Source: Hyphomicrobiales bacterium (GTDB lineage: Bacteria; Pseudomonadota; Alphaproteobacteria; Rhizobiales; Rhizobiaceae). From it: a DNA stretch of 64,000 nt. Below the pieces are notes generated by a model. That model ran no database searches. It was not told the DNA's origin and worked only from the letters and a program-made list of their open reading frames with translations. Positions 63,277 to 64,000 of the stretch are shown here, piece by piece; position 1 is the stretch's first letter; every line of letters starts with the position of its first letter. Made by a program: the position numbers and the translations under genes. The stretch spans positions 1-64,000 of the forward strand of contig UBQW01000028.1 of assembly GCA_900467745.1 (NCBI GenBank). Direction: 5' to 3'.

Positions 63277-64000
63277 CTAGAAAAGGGCCGGTACGTCGTT
63301 AAGCGTGCGCGCGGTCTCGATATAGCGCGGCAGGCCCTCGCAGAAACGCTCGGCCCAAGCCGATGGCACCGAGGTCGAGACCTTGATGAACCGATCGCCA
63401 AAAGCGGCCGTGTGATAGCGACCCTGGCGGATCATTACGCCCTCGCGGCGGGCAGCCTCGACGATGGCCTCGGGAGAAACGCCGGTAGAGGCGGTCTCGA
63501 GAACCAGGAAATTGCCGTGCGAGACTGGGATCGGAACCGAAAGGCCGGTGGCTTTTGCCGCTTCGATGATCATTGCCTTGTTGGCGCTGTCGATGCGACG
63601 CACGTCCTTCATCCACTCATTCTTCACCGAAAGCCCGGCCATGGCAGCCCGCTGGGCCACGACCGATGCGCCAAGCACCGAGGTGGAGGCGGCCGAGAAC
63701 TCGTCGACGAGCTTCGGCTCCGCGACGAGAGCGCCGATGCGCATGCCGGCGAGACCGAGCCACTTGGAGAACGACAGCGAAACCACCGTGCCCTCGGGCG
63801 CGACCTGCAACACCGGCGTATGGCCGTCGGCGAAATCGCGATAGGTGCAATCGTGGATCAGAAGTGCGCCAACCGAGCGCGCGATTTCTGCAAAGGCTTC
63901 GATCTCTTTGCGCTCATAGCGGATGCCGAGCGGATTGTTCGGATCAACGATGTAGATGATGGCGCAACGCTCATCGACGTTGGCACGCAGCGCGTCCGGC
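63277..64000 (-). CDS. PLP-dependent aminotransferase class I/II, N terminus outside the window
   Basis: Only the C-terminal 240 residues are visible; the frame is open to the right edge and its start is beyond it. YIVDPNNPLG is the class I/II substrate/cofactor loop, HDCTYRDFAD carries the PLP-contacting Asp and Tyr, and SFSKWLGLAGMRIG contains the Schiff-base Lys. A GTG within the frame at 63813 is not the start, because conserved elements lie upstream of it. It is the first visible gene of the hydrolase unit and probably removes an amino group from a pathway intermediate. Confidence 0.9.
   Translation of the reverse strand, partial: PDALRANVDERCAIIYIVDPNNPLGIRYERKEIEAFAEIARSVGALLIHDCTYRDFADGHTPVLQVAPEGTVVSLSFSKWLGLAGMRIGALVAEPKLVDEFSAASTSVLGASVVAQRAAMAGLSVKNEWMKDVRRIDSANKAMIIEAAKATGLSVPIPVSHGNFLVLETASTGVSPEAIVEAARREGVMIRQGRYHTAAFGDRFIKVSTSVPSAWAERFCEGLPRYIETARTLNDVPALF

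Overview
The window looks like a piece of a rhizobial (Rhizobium/Agrobacterium/Ensifer-type) replicon, probably a chromid or megaplasmid accessory region. This rests on its composition (dense, GC-rich, many ABC uptake operons with their own regulators), the RhaK-like FGGY kinase paired with a DeoR regulator and an RbsABC-type transporter, and the general gene repertoire. No rRNA, tRNA, CRISPR array, complete insertion sequence or replication origin was seen. The species assignment is inference.

Layout. 1-3332 (minus): the first 1110 residues of a large multidomain, probably surface or secreted, protein that runs off the left edge; it has no stop inside the window. 3797-7128 (plus): a duplicated promoter-proximal motif, a periplasmic double-carboxymuconolactone-decarboxylase/cupin protein, a GNAT acetyltransferase and an MFS exporter. 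7199-12170 (minus): a tetR-MFP-RND efflux operon with a palindromic operator over its promoter. 12824-22076 (minus): an oligopeptide-type ABC importer, a cog3964 amidohydrolase, a RidA protein and a SelA/DgaE-like PLP enzyme, with an IclR regulator embedded on the opposite strand. 22597-23589 (plus): an L,D-transpeptidase-fold protein.

23996-34088: a divergent sugar-catabolic locus. The minus arm has a DeoR regulator, a RhaK-like kinase, an RbsACB importer and a tagatose/psicose-epimerase-like protein. The plus arm has a class II aldolase, a second FGGY kinase and a HAD phosphatase. 34089-35852 is a decayed stretch that includes a deletion remnant fusing an MdtA-like N terminus to an MdtC-like C terminus. 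An ArsB/NhaD-type transporter and an aldo/keto reductase follow.

38384-49649: a sugar-acid locus with four enolase-superfamily paralogues, a GntR/FCD regulator, a complete CUT1 ABC importer and an RraA-type aldolase. No KDG kinase or KDPG aldolase is visible. 49814-52587: a zinc alcohol dehydrogenase and a CPA1 Na+/H+ antiporter.

52677-64000 (minus): an N-heterocycle or nucleoside-type catabolic island in two transcription units. The downstream unit has a NitT/TauT-type ABC importer, a class II aldolase, a luciferase-like monooxygenase and a flavin reductase. The upstream unit has an aminotransferase (cut by the right edge), an alpha/beta hydrolase, an M20 carbamoylase/allantoate-type hydrolase, a bicupin and a nucleoside hydrolase, and ends in a clear intrinsic terminator.

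The most promising undescribed systems are the 52.7-64 kb Rut-like island, the four-dehydratase sugar-acid locus, the two-kinase sugar locus and the SelA-like/amidohydrolase locus. For none of them does the sequence alone identify the substrate.
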